This document shows positions 45,451 to 59,900 of a stretch of 64,000 nucleotides of DNA, piece by piece. The notes beneath the pieces are model-generated. The model saw only the letters and a list, made by a program, of their open reading frames with translations, did not search any database and was not told the origin of the DNA. Source of the DNA: Axinella damicornis (taxonomy: Eukaryota; Porifera; Demospongiae; Axinellida; Axinellidae); NCBI GenBank assembly GCA_963931865.1, contig OZ007513.1, forward strand, positions 1,939,452-2,003,451, in the 5' to 3' direction. Both the position numbers and the translations under genes were made by a program. Positions within the stretch are counted from its first letter, which is position 1, and each line of letters opens with the position of its first letter.

Positions 45451-48400
45451 CTGAAAATAAAATATCATTATCCGTTAAGTAATAGAAGTAACTGTGTGAC
45501 TCAGCAGTTGCAGTTTTTGTCTGGGAATGCTCGACAGTTCATACTTTTCAGAAACACATAATGCACAAGTTACTTACAAGCCAGACTTGCTCTCCTGGTA
45601 GTAGAACTTGTATCCAGGGGCTGCACACACTACAACTATCACCAATGGAACCACTGCGTGTGTACAATGATAGCGATCACACAACTACTGGTATTGCAGT
45701 TGTAGAGTATGTACCATGGTTTGTGAACATTAGAACACAGCTGAACAGGGGGGTGAGCACCAGACACATACTGGACATGTAGTGTAATTATATTTGCAGA
45801 ACTATATAACCAATTAAAGCAAGAGCACGAAAGGAAGTTTTGAGAATAAATGCTCAATACTTGCAGCACACTGAAGTTGATGATTGCTTGAAAGCCAACC
45901 ATGCCAAGGTAGCCTTGCTGCTCCAGATTTCGTGTCAGGTGGCCTTTAATATACTCAGTGCAAGAACCTTGGGGGTAGCTGGTTGATATGTAATCTATGC
46001 ATGGCCTGTAGCTCCAGACACATGGCTATGATCATCAATTATGTTTTGTGATGTAGGCATGGTGGTAATATTTTGTATACATATTTCAGATTAAGAATTG
46101 GAGTGCCTGCATGTCTGCGTTGAAGCATTGTAGTTGGTGGTATCACTAAACATGAATGGAATCTCAACAAGGACTATTCTCCTATCTGGACCGTAATTAT
46201 TATTTAGTGGAACACTGAAACATACGCCAAACTATGAGTCCAATCTTGAGCACCAGTCGGGATCTTTGCTTCATTCCTAAAACTTTCACTAGCTTCTGGT
46301 AGAGGTAGAAGGCCTCTGCAGTTGTCCATGCAAAGAAGACCAGCAGGAAGTACTGCAGCAGGGCAGCACTGATGCCGCAGAGGGGTGGGATGGGTGCAGT
46401 ATTGGCTCCCAGGATGAAGACGAGGTACAGTCCCATCAGAGCAAAGGAGAGGTTGATGAGGATCTGCTCATGTTCCTTCTTGCGCAGTTTCCTAGGATGC
46501 AAGATTTTATTAAAAACGGGAACATGGGTCCAGGATTCTGAAAAGAAGTCTCACATGACCATTGGTACTATTTATGCATTAAGTCATCCCTTTCCCATGC
46601 GAAACACAGGATGGTTATCTCGCATATGTATGTAGGTGCACAATGCATGCCTGAGCATGCCGTTACTTCTTTTTTTCTGCGCTATATATTCACTTGTGTG
46701 CACACTTGCATGCATCTGTTTGTATATATCACTGGAAAAACTAATAGCCCATACAGTGGTTATTCTAGTTGAAATTCAGTGAACTCCCATGCACTGCAAC
46801 CAGGTAGTTAACACTACCAGATGGTACATTGTACTGTTCTGGTTAATGAACCAACCAATGGATGCATAACTAACCGGGGGAGTACCATGCACATGCATAC
46901 TACGACAAATGTCTGCCTTGCATAAAATTTTACAGAAAGGTTTGTACGTTCTTTCATGAAGTGTGACAGAATTTGAAGGAGTGACTCTTTGGAATGGTGG
47001 ATGGTAGACATGTTTGTCCATTCTCTTCATGGTACTTACCAGTAGGTATGCATCATCTTCCTGTGTTACCTGGTTAGTTTGCAGTGCATGGGAGTTCACT
47101 GAAACCAGGGTAACCACTCTATTAACTTAACTAAGTACGTTAAACTTTCCAGTGTACGCATAATTTACATGCTCTGCTGATTGCAGATGAATTATTCAAT
47201 CAAATCGGGGTTTCCATGGAAACCATGAAACATCTCTGGACCCACTACTATCTCCCTTGTAGTCCTGTTAGGTACAAGTGAAGCTACGTATACTGCTAAG
47301 CCTTGACTTGTGGCATTGTATAGCTAGCAGAATAGGTTCACCTGGATGCAAGATGTGTAATGATGAATACACTGAGGAACAGGAGAGAGATGGCCAGACC
47401 AACGTAGGAGAAGGATTGCAGGACCACTCCATACACATGAGGGGGAAGGCTAACAAAATTCCCTGTGAGATCCTGTTAATACAAGCACAGAAATCATTCC
47501 TGACAATTACAGGTTGCAGAATGATGAATGAAACTGCTATGGAGTATGAAACTGCTATGGAGTATCTAACTCACCAACAAGAGACCAAAATGCCCTGGCT
47601 GTGAGTAGTGAGCTGTGAAAGCTTGCTCCTCCATTTCAGGTGAGTCGTTCTGGGGTGTTGTTCCAGGGGAGGATTCTGATGTCGTGTTATTCTGGGGGCA
47701 GGATTCAGTGATCCACACACCCCGTCCTCCTGTGATGTAAACTAATAATTGTGAACTTATGTTAGGTGCCAATACTGCAAACACAGACAGTTGTTTCAGT
47801 TTAATCACATTGTACAATGACCCGTTGTTACATTGACAACTCTATGAGAGTTATGAATGCCCATAGGAACAGACGGACATAAAACGCAACACCTTGATCC
47901 CGAAACCATTCCAACCCAAATCCCAAATGCAACTATGAACTTGTAGCTAGCTACAGTGCAAGAAACAAACCATTAGTCTGACGGTCCCAGAGCCCACACG
48001 TGATGCTGGTAGCATTGCTAGCAAGCTGCGATAAGAAAGAAACATAAACATGCAGGCAGATGATGCCAGTGTTACAATTTGCTTGAGGTGAATACATTGC
48101 AACATGCTCTGTAGTCAGGTACTACATCCCCCTGCTGCATGCCTGCAATCATGTACTATATAGACAGTCTACATTAAGGCTTGTACTGTATAGACAGTCT
48201 ACATTAAGGCTTGTACTGTATAGACAGTCTACATTAAGGCTTGTACTGTATAGACAGTCTACATTAAGGCTTGTACTGTATAGATGTTGGCTGTATCTCC
48301 ATTCCTTAGTTCACTGTTGAACCACTCTGCAGGCATGCAGGGGGGGTTTAGGTGCATCAATCATTGGAGGGGGAGGGGGGGGGGGGGGGGGGGGGGCATG

Positions 48401-51400
48401 CACTACGTACTGTGTCATACTTAGACAGTTCATTTGTAACTGCATGTACATACCACCATGGTACCACATACAGCATAGTTAAATAATGACTGTTGGTACT
48501 TTACCACTGACCTCGCTTGCTTGGAACGTGACTGTGATTGGTGTTGACAGGTTTCCACCCACAGAAGTGCCATTCACTGTCACAGCAACAATCACTGAGC
48601 CCACAGTGAGGTTACTTTGGTTCTGGTCTGAAGACTGAAAGAGTGTGTCCCTCAAAAACACAGCATACGACAGTCTCTGCTGATCACCGGCTTGTCCCAG
48701 CTCTTGAAAGACTGATCTTGGAACTCGCACCGATGCTGTTCTGTTCAAGTAGGTCATGTTTCCAGAAGCTGTTACAATTGCTTCTTCCCCTATAGCACTG
48801 CTGATGCCCATAGTGTCCTCCACCGAACCAAGATTAACACTGAATGTTTCACCTTGGAAACTGCTTGCATTGATGTCATTTGCCCGAATGGCAAAAGTTC
48901 TTTGTGTGAAGGTGGCAGTTGTGGCGTTTGTGATCACCAACTTGTTGCTAAAGTTTGTCAGACTGTCAAGCAGCCTATAAAGAGTAAACGGAGGTGAAAA
49001 GCTACAAATAATTTATTTGGAAAGATAAACTTAGTGCACATGCATTAACCATGCATGTAGGCTCATTCCTGGCACCTGCAATTGATCATGAAATGACGTA
49101 ACATCAAACACTTGCAAACGATGTTCTGATCTTCAGCTTTGTGCTGGCTCATTAGATCTGCTATGCATCAATACATTAAGATTTTAATGTGTCTGTGTGT
49201 GCCTGTCTGTGCGTGACGGAAGTGGGATGTTCGGGGGGTGGGACTAGACTGGTGATGCGCGACCTTTGTACTTGAACCTCGAACTCTGCGAAGAATGTTC
49301 AAGAACATTGGGCCCGAGCACAGGCTGGAATCTTCCAGAACAGTTGGGGCTACAAGCAGATGGAAGGGAGCAGCAGTCGAAGTGGACGCGATCGGGGAGC
49401 AGCAGTCGAAGCGTACACAATCGGGGAGCAGCAGTTGAAGCGATCGCAATCGGGGAGCAGCAGCCGAAGCGGACGCAATCGGGGAGCAGTTGAAGGCTTG
49501 AAGGGGATGCAAGCGGCAAGCAGCGCACGCAATCGGAGTGCCTCAGCTGAAGCGGACGCAATCAGGGAGCAGCAGCTGAAGCAGACGCGAATCGGGGAGC
49601 AGCAGCTCTGCACAGAGAGCTTTCCAGCGCCGGATTACTCACGCAGGCGAACGAGGGGGAAGTAGCTGAGCGAGCGAAGCGAGCGAAGCTACTTGTACAT
49701 AATTATTTATTCAATAGTCTCTCTCCATGCTTGTGTAGTGTTGACCGCAGGTTGTCACGAACATTGAATTACCTTGTTGAAGATTGTGTTCTCTCTTGGC
49801 TCTCTGCAATCACGTCAGCATCAGCTTGTACCAAGTTGTCAATACTTTCCAGGTACTGTCCCCTCACCTATCATAAAAATGTGACAGATGTGACAGATTG
49901 TTGATTCTTACCATCCCTAATGATGAATGTAATAATCATCTTGTGATAAATGATTACTACAATGATTGTTGCACAAGTGTAAAAAAACATTAAAAATGTA
50001 TGGAGATGTAGGGACAGCAGAACAGCAAAAACTAAGAAAACAAGCAGCAAGCAGGGATGATGGCATAAAACAGTTCAGTATACAACACCCTACATACTTT
50101 TCTCATTATACATGTATTATGTGGAAAGATATGTAAGATGGGGTTGTATACTGAACTGTTTTATGCCATCATCCATGCTTAATTGTTTTCTTACTTTTTG
50201 CTGTTCTGCTATCCCTACATCTCCATACATTTTTAATGTTTTTTACACTTGTGGATGTATGTATGGCTGTCAGTAGTCACCCAACCTCCCATACGGCATG
50301 CATTGGTAGCTAGCACCTGTAATACCTCACCAGACACAGCATTGGTAGAACCTGTAATACCTCGCCAGACAGAGACAGCAGCTGCCTGCAGCAGCTTTTC
50401 CACTAGCTATGATTGTTTAATAGCCTATAGTTATAACGTGGGCAGCAAGTGACACTCTGGTGAGGTCTTGTGCAATGTGGACACACTGTGCTAAGGTAAT
50501 GCTGTGTTACGCAATGTGAGCAGCAAGTGATCTAATATACATGCACCTGCATGCCTATTGAATACAGTCACACGCATACCCTCTCATTAGTAATTGCAGC
50601 TGCTGTCAGATTCTCAATGGCATCAGCAGCTAAAGACACGTCATCTGCCTGGATGTCGTCCACGGAAGTAATGTTCGCCAATGCTTCAGCACGTTGCTCT
50701 GGTGGTAACCCTGGGAGCTACGTAAATTAAATGCAACAAATAGTTTACTCTAGCAGAAGAAGAAATGGTTTCATGTGATACTAATTTCAGCCCCAGACCC
50801 AGTGTGGATCACTTCCAGTATCTTCCAGTATCACACACGGTGTAATATTGGAAGCGATCCACACTGGGGTTGGTTTCTGGTGCCAATAACTACATTGGTG
50901 CATGCAGAACATACCTCACACAGCTGCAAAGTGACGCTAAAACTCCCCGTCACAGTGAAGTTACACTGGCTGAAGTCCACAGGGTCCCACTTGGCTCCAG
51001 AAGTGGCATTCCCCCCACAACTTCGGGTAGCATATCGGCCGGTGTTATCAAGACAGGGACAAGGGAGTGAATGACTGGAAGCGATGTCAGTTTCTGGCCA
51101 GCTCAATGAGATGCTTGGAAAGTTGGGGTCAAGTGGGTCATCCTCAATGGCCAAGCACTGAACTGTGAAATCAATTATTCAATGCTCATCAAGATGTGTA
51201 TACCTGGGAAGCAATGAACATGTCGCTGTAAATGGGATGTACCTGGAATGTTGACAATCAGCTCGAAGTCTGAGGTAGAGGTATTTCCAATACTGTTATT
51301 TGCAACACAGCTGTATTTCCCACCATCTGAAGGTTGAATGCTGTGTATTCGGAACAAGGACCTTGCTAGGGCAACTCCACCCTCAGTGATGATATCTGTT

Positions 51401-53887
51401 ATTCGATCGGTAATTGAGTTGTTATTCAAAGGGACACCACCCTTGGTCCAGGTAATGTTGGGTAAGGGAATCCCGTATGCCTGACACACCAGATCGACAG
51501 TGTTTCCAGAGATCAAAGTCATATTACCAGGAGCCAGCAACACTTGTGCTGAGGTAGATGGAAGGTAGTCTTAGTTGGGAATGTGATCATGTAGATGATT
51601 ATCGACAAAGTATACATGCACTTGTTGCTGTGAAGGATTGCTGTATAAAGCTTATCTACTGATATTCTTATTGCACAGATTGCAGGTGACTCTACAATTC
51701 ATGCGCTTTGAGTGATCAGATGTACTATAATTTGAACCGTACCTGGAATGTAGACAAGCAGCTCAAAGTCTGAGGCAGCAGGAATGCCAACACTATTGTC
51801 TGCAACGCAGCTGTACTGCCCATCATCTGAAGGTTGAATGTTGTGTATTTGCAAGGAGGACCTTGATAGGGTAACTCCACCATCAGTGATGAAATCCTCA
51901 TGAGTTGCTATCCGATCAGTAATTGAGTTGTTATTCAAAGGTACACCATCCTTGGTCCAGGTAATGTTGGGTAAGGGAATCCCGTATGCCTGACACACCA
52001 GATCGACTGTGTCACCAGAGACCACAGTCATATTACCAGGAGCCAGCAACACTTGTACTGAGGTGGAAAGAGTGATATCCGTCTATAGACACACACAAAG
52101 TTTAGAATGGATACAGACACATAATTATTACACATGTGCGCATGTGTACACACACACACACACATGCGCACATGCGCACATGCATGGTATAATATACATT
52201 GATCGATATGTCTAAAAGCAATTCATGTAGTTCATCTGTAAGACTGCTGCAGCAATTTAGCTTCTTGTCTTTACTTACAATCACATACAAACTTAGTACT
52301 TTCTACATGGCCATTGAAGGCACTTCCTGGTAGTACCAAATCAGTAATACTTGATGCCATGCTTCACTTTCAAGTATTGGCCTAGGCTAATTTTGGGTTG
52401 CATTACTTTGTAATCTGTGAATATACACATACAAAAATGCTCTTGTCATGGAAACATTCTTCACTTTATATATCCACCTGGTTCAAAGCTCAGTTTGTAC
52501 ACCAGGTTGCTCCACTGTGATGCTGGTGAATTAGCACATGCAATGTCCGTGTCATTCACTGTCCTCGAGAGAGGGTGATTGAAATAGAGCTTTCCAGCGG
52601 CATTGTATCCAATGGTGGCCATGTCTGACCACTCCATAGAGCCACAGTGGTAAGTAAAGACCGTATACGTGGATGTGTGGTCTGTGATGATGATGGCCTG
52701 GTATGTATTGGTCTGTGGTGGACAATAAAATGTTATTCTTCAACAGCACTAGGATGGAAGATGTTAACAGTACCGTAATCTCCCAACAATATCCTAGCAA
52801 ATACACTCAACCCCCATTTTCGCGAGAAGTTGTTGCAATGTGCTTAATTTGCATGCTTGTATCTTTGTGTGAGCAATCACCTAGCATAGCACCAACAGCG
52901 CACTAGGATGCAGCAGCACAATTGGCAAGTCCGGAAAATCACCTGCACACTCCACTCAATCAAGCACTCCTGCTGTGTCTTGCTACTCACATGAAGAGAT
53001 TGTTCCTGCTCACTAAGAAACTCAGGGAGTAAAGCGTTGCTAGAATGACTGTTGTAGTACGGCAAGCGTAAACTACATATTTTGCACGTGAATGGGTGGG
53101 CCTATTTCGAGTGCAGAGAATCCCGAAATATGCCCACTCCCTTCTTAACTAAAGGAATCACCCATGGGTGTATTGTCAGGAGACTACGGTACTGGAAATG
53201 GAGAATCGATTGTTGATTGAGAGAAGGGTAAGGAAGAGAGGGAGGAAGACAGTAAAAGAACGGGAAGGATGGATGAAAAGGAGACTCAGAGTCGGGAGAG
53301 AAAGGGTGAACAGGGAGGGAAGAAAGAGAACAGAGAGGAAATGGAAGTGAGGGATGAAAGAGGAGGGAAAGGGGAGGGAAGAGGCAGAGAGAAGGAAAGG
53401 GAAAGTTATCAAACATACATACCTGAGTAGAACTGCCAGGATAGCGGCGGACTTGATCCCACATAGCCACCAGCATCCATGTACCGGAAAAAACATACCT
53501 GGTTTGATCAGACACAAAATTGCTCACTTGCATGATCAAATCGGTAGTTTCTTGAGTGACTCCCTGTATCACCACCTCATACAAAATGTTCCCAGCGCGA
53601 CGGATGTCCACGTCACTCCAGAATGGAGCCACAAGATAAAGTGAGGATGATTGAGAGAAGAGGAGAGGGACATAGTCACGGAATGGCGCCCCAAAGGAAA
53701 TGATGCCATTGGTACCAACCTAAAGGATAGTATTTCAAATCTTAGTTGCAGGGCTTTGTCTGAGCTCTGCACTGCAGCTCTGACCTTTGCCGCAGCAATA
53801 GACACCCACTGTACACAGCATTGGATTTCAGTTTACGATATTTACCCCATGTGCAGCAGGGGTAAAACAATGCCTTCAAGTTTGTTC

Positions 53888-53922
<35 letters not shown>

Positions 53923-56900
53923 GGCAAAAGTTATTTCAGTTACTGCGATATTATCGGTTCCTGACTTTGCCCATGTCGAAAAATCACTAGTGGTAGTTAG
54001 CACGTGATCATTTGTAGTTGTAGTGTCATTATTAGTCTCAAAGTCACACCCTTTGCATGTGTGGGTGAAGGGTATGGCCTCAAAACTAGTGTCATTGTAC
54101 TGCTTCTCGAGGCAAGAATTGTCGTACTGTTTCTGTTTCCATAATTATGTGTCCTCTAGGCACTTCGAGTTGTAAACAGTGCATGGTTAGTTAAGCCATG
54201 AATTTTGGACATGTACAGTGCTCCCGTGCATGTTCTTTTACTGCTTGTGATCCGTGCCATTTCCTATCAGTTACTTACCAGATGCACTGATGCACGGATG
54301 CACATTACTATGTATACGCACTACTATACATGTACCATGAAATTTACCACTGCAAGTATGCAAAGTATGTCTGCAATATGCACACAGCTCTTGTTGGGCC
54401 TCATCAATGCAGTACGAGCAGTAATGAGCTAACCACTAGCAACAGAATTTGCTCAGATGCTTGCTGATAATGATTATGCAGGCAAGCATCTGAGAATAGT
54501 ACATGTAGCACTCACATAGGCAGAAATCTGTGTACTGTTTCCAAAGGGCATGCCCCCTGTTATGTTAATGGCTTGTGAAGCTCCATCGTCAATGCGACCA
54601 ACGTACACTGTGTCAACACCAGGTGTCACATTCAAGTTCAGGAAGGGAAGGACTGTGCAGGACAGAAGCAGACAAACAGTTGTCCATCGATTACTAGCTA
54701 CCCTAAACCTGAAGTTAGCCCTATAACAATTTGATTGTTAAATCAACAATGGAGTCAACTATTGATTGTACAGTGGACAAAAATGAGCTGGTCCATTTAT
54801 GGCTTGTCAAAGGTGGTTTGATCTTTTGGCAGGCTGAACTATACATAGCTACATATAGTGGGCCAGGTTACTTATGGGTAACACTAAATATACTGCACAC
54901 TTTTCATGCTATCTGACTTACTCCAGTAGCATTTGGCCGACAGAACTGTTATAGTTCCTCGATTTGCTCCACCCCTTAGTTGTAATCAAGTAGGTAATGC
55001 AAAGCATTCCAACAACACTGCTCAGCGTAAATTGGGTTGCCTCTGTTGCAGTTTAGCCTCATCCCTCACCTATCTAGCTAGCTACCACCTCTGGCCTTTG
55101 TCCCCTCATCTATCCAATAATTAACACAAGTACGCATAATATTATGAATAGCATTTGCCACACAAAGCACAGCTACGTATAATAATTGTTGTATTACACA
55201 GTCATGAATAATGTCCCCAATACAAGTTGGTGTCAGTAATGTCACCAAGAACAAATGGGGGCCCAGGACAGAACCTTGAGGAACACTCACATTGAATGCG
55301 CTTTCTGGGAAACGCAGTAGTACCAAATCAGTAATATTTGATGCCATGCTTCACTTTCAAGTGCATGTATTTCCCTAGGTTAATTTTGGGTTGCATCCTA
55401 ATTTGTAATCTGTGAATACATACAAGAATGCTCTTGTTACAGCAGTTTATATATCCACCTGGTTCAATGCTCAGTTTGTACACCAGGTTGCTCCACTGTG
55501 ATGCTGGTGTATTAGCACAAGCGATGTCCGTGTCATTCACTGTTCCCGAGAGAGGGTGATTGAAATAGAGCTTTCCAGCGGCATTGTACCCAATGGTGGC
55601 CATGTCTGACCACTCCATAGAGCCGCAGTGGTAAGTAAAGACAGTATACGTGGATGTGTGGTCTGTGATGATGATGGCCTGGTATGTGTTGGTCTGTGGT
55701 GGACAATAAAATGTTATTCTTCAACTGCACTAGGATGGAAGACATTAACAGTACCGTAATCTCCCAACAATATCCTCGAAAATACACTCAACACCCATTT
55801 TCGTGAAAAGTTGTCTTGTGAGAAGTTGTTGCGATATGTGCTTAATTTGCATGCTTGTATCTTTTGTGTGAGCAATCACCTAGCATAGCACCAACAGCGC
55901 ACTATCATTATGGATTTCTAGGATGCAGCAGCACAATTGGCAAGTCCGGAAGATCACCTGCACACTCCACTCAATCAAGCACTCCTGCTGTGTCTTGCTA
56001 CTCACATGAAGAGATTGTTCCTGCTCACTAAGAACTCAGGGAGTAAAGCGTTGCTAGAATGACTGTTGTAGTACGGCAAGCGTAAACTACATATTTTGCA
56101 CGTGAGTGGGTGGGCCTATTTCGAGTGCAGAGAATCCCGAAATATGCCCACTAACTAAAGGAATCACCCATGGGTATATTGTCAGGAGATTACGGTACTG
56201 GAAATGGAGAATCGATTCTTGATTGAGAGAAGGGTAAGGAAGAGAGGGAGGAAGAGAGAAAAGGAACGGGAAAGATGGATGAAAAGGAGAGTCGGGAGAG
56301 AAAGGGTGAACAGGGAAGGAAGAAAGAGAACAGAGAGGAAATGGAAGTGAGGGATGAAAGAGGAGGGAAAGGGGAGGGAAGAGGCAGAGAGAAGGAAAGG
56401 GAAGGTTATCAAATGTACGTACCAGGGGAGAGAGGCCAGGTGAATCTCCATGGGGATAGCGGTGGACTTGATCCCACATAGCCACCAGCATCCATGTACC
56501 GGAAAAATCATACCTGGTTTGATCAGACACAAAATTGCTCACTTGCATGATCAAATTGGTAGTTTCTTGAGTGACTCCCTGTATCACCACCTCATACGAA
56601 ATGTTCCCAGCGCGACGGATGTCCACGTCACTCCAGAATGGAGCCACAAGATAAAAGGAAGATGATTGAGAGAAGAGGCGAGGGGCATACGAATGGAATG
56701 GCGCCCCAAAGGAAATGATGCCATTGGTACCAACCTGAAGGATATTATAACAAATCATATTCAAATCTTAGTTGCAGGGCTTTGTCTGAGCTCTGCACTG
56801 CAGCTCTGACCTTTGCCGCAGCAATAGACACCCACTGTACACAGCGTTGAATTTGAGTTTACAATATTTACCCCATGTGCAGCAGGGGTAAAACAATGCC

Positions 56901-59900
56901 TTCAAGTCTGTCTGTCTGTCTGTCTGTCTGCCAGCAAATAATATTGAAAAATGCTTCAAGCAGGTTAGTTAAAGCGTCTACAGGCGTCATACACAATGTA
57001 AAAACAATGAACATAGCTAGCTAGCTAATCATACTGGGAAGTTTTTGTAGCAGTTACAAGTCAAGTCGTTTTTTTGTTTTATTTTGCAGCTACTTCCTGT
57101 TATCGGTTTCTTGGCTCCACCCCTTTCCACCCCTTTTGAAATCACACGTGGTAGATAGCACATGTGATCTTTTTTAGTTGTAGTGTCGTTGTTAGTTTCA
57201 AGGCCATACCCTTCGCATGTGTGTGTGATGGATATGGCTTCAAGACAAGTGTCGTTGTACTGTTTCTCAAGACTAGCATTGTCATTATGGTTTATGTGTA
57301 CTCCAAGTTGTGAACAGATCAGGGCCGTAGCCGCCGGTGCGGTTGATCAGGTTTCAACCTGACCACTTTTGGGTAATAAAACTTAGCGGCGATGACACGT
57401 ACGCGGTGCGCGCGGCAGACCACCCCGCGTTTTTTACAGTGAAAAAAATATAATGTGAAGAGCAGGAAATGAATATATAGCTGCAGGTAAGTTAGAAAAC
57501 AGTTAAAAATGTTTTAGCTCGAAGCTGTCACTTCCTAGACTAAGTCTTCTCAAGAGTTCCCAAGCGAACTTTTGGTAAGTCGAAACCTGTACTGTGCTCC
57601 GCGCAGAGCCAGTGGTTTAATAGCTAGCTGGCCGTTCCTGCACTACGACGAACAGGAAGCGCTGAGTCTGCATGCGACATGTCACTGTAGCCATATATAT
57701 CCATGCTCTAGCTAGCAAGCACTGTGCCCACAGCTGCAGATCTATATAGACCCCGGTTGCCACATTCTTACCCAAGAATTGCATCAGAAACCACCACCTC
57801 AGAAGGCCAGAAATCCCAAAAATTTCCTGGGGGGGTGCCCCCAAACCCCCCTACAGCAGCGCGCATTTCTTCGCACCGGTCAGCCAACACTGCTGCTCAA
57901 CCTGACCACTTCAGATCTCGCGGCTACGGCCTTGACAGTGGATGGTTAACCCAAGAATTTTGGTCATGCACAATGTCCTTTTGCTGCTTGCGCTCCAAGT
58001 CATTCCTATCAGTTACTTACCACACGCATAGATGCACATTACTATGTATTTATGCATGTATCATGAAATTTACCACTGCAAGTATGCTGCAATATAGCTA
58101 CATACAGCTGTTGTTGGGCCTCATCAATGCAGTATACATACGGCAATAAGCTGACCATTGACAACAGAGTTACGCAGGCAAGCATCTGACCATAATAATT
58201 GTGTAGCACTCACATAGGCAGAGATCTGTGTACTGTTTCCAAAGGGCATGCTCCCTGTTATGTTAATGACTTGTGAAGCTCCATCGTCAATGCGACCAAC
58301 GTACACTGTGTCAACACCAGGTGTCACACTCAAGTTCAGGAAGGGAAGGAATGTTGTTGCTGTGCAGGAGGCAAACAGTTGTCCATCGATTACCTATTAG
58401 CTACTAACCTGAAGTTAGCCCTATAACAATTCCGATTGTTAAATCGACGATGGAGTCAACTATTGATTGTACAGTGGACAAAAATGAGCTGGTCCATTTA
58501 TGGCTTGTCAAAGGTGGTTTGATCTTTAGGTGGAAATATGCACCAACTGCATCAACATTAATATATCTCTGTTCTGTAGATTTCATACCTAAAAGTGAAG
58601 TGAGAACAAAAACTTCTTGTTAGTGTTGCTTGCAATTTTGGATACTTAGTACTGGGACTGGGCATAAGGTACAAAAGCTCTCTAAGATTCCATCTATACT
58701 TTCCCTCTCCGCCTTTTGGAGCCACATCACTCATTGTAGAATTGTTCAACATCTCAAATGTGGAAGTTATCACTGTGCATGCATGTGTCTTCTGTCGTTC
58801 GTGAGCAGTCTTGATGTTCTTCCTTCTGATTGTGATCATCCTAATTTTTCATGTAACCAGTAGCTGTGCAAGTCACTACATCACTACATGTCGAATTTGT
58901 AACACACATGACTCTGTATAGACACCATCCAGGATGGCTGGAAGCTACAGGAAGGCCACAACCACTTGTCTCCTAATCAGGTTCACAGATCAATTCACCT
59001 CCGGTAGTAGAGTAGCTAACTAAGACTTAAGAGGAACACTTTGCTACAAACTTGATCCTCTCCAGAACAGTACCAGCCAGCTATCTGATTTACTCCAGTA
59101 GCATTTGGCCAACAGAACTGTTATATATAGTTCCTTGATTTGCTCCATCCCTTAGTTGTAATCAAGTAGGTAATGCAAAGCATTCCAACAACACTGCTCA
59201 GCTTAAATTGGGTTGCCTCTGTTGCAGTTTAGCCTCATCCCTCACCTATCTAGCTAGCTACCACCTCTGGCCTTTGTCCCCTCATCTATCCAATAATTAA
59301 CACAAGTACGCATAATATTATGAATAGCATTTGCCACACAAAGCACAGCTACGTATAATAATACATGATGATTGTGCTTCGCAAAGCAATTAGCTTGTTT
59401 GTAAGGGTATAGCTACTCCTGTTGTACATAGACATTTAACATTGCATGACTAAAATCTGTATAGTGATTTGAAACGTTGCAGATATCACTATACATATAA
59501 GTGCAGTACTTAGTGGAACCTGCGGCAGTGCCTATAGATTAGCAGCTACTTTGACTGGGTTGCAACTCAACTGATCATGAGAGTTTTCAAACCAATAAAC
59601 AAGAAAAATGCTTGTAACTACTAATGTTAGTGGAAAACTAGTATAACTTTTTGGACACCACTAGCCACTGTGCTACTAGCCCATAATTTTAGGCCCTGAT
59701 GGATATACTAGCAGCATATGAATGATCACAAATGAGGCTTGTGTGCTGCCTCTGTTAGACAGATCGTCCCCAGTTTGTTTAGAATCAACTGTGACAATTA
59801 AAGGAGATCACACAGCCATCAATCACGCATGTGTCAGTGTCTGAGAAGTATGTGCGCAGCATAAAAGTAACATGGATAATACTAGCAGCCTCTGCATGGT

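Noticed and set aside
49168..49665. Several overlapping ORFs in the GC-rich minisatellite
   Set aside because: The 27-bp unit is divisible by three, so most frames stay open; the peptides are low-complexity and unlike any family.
53168..53400. Charged plus-strand ORF rich in RKE, also at 56275-56481
   Set aside because: It is a purine-rich intron of the NIDO genes (poly-pyrimidine on the coding strand), duplicated with the NIDO unit. There is no domain or splice support.
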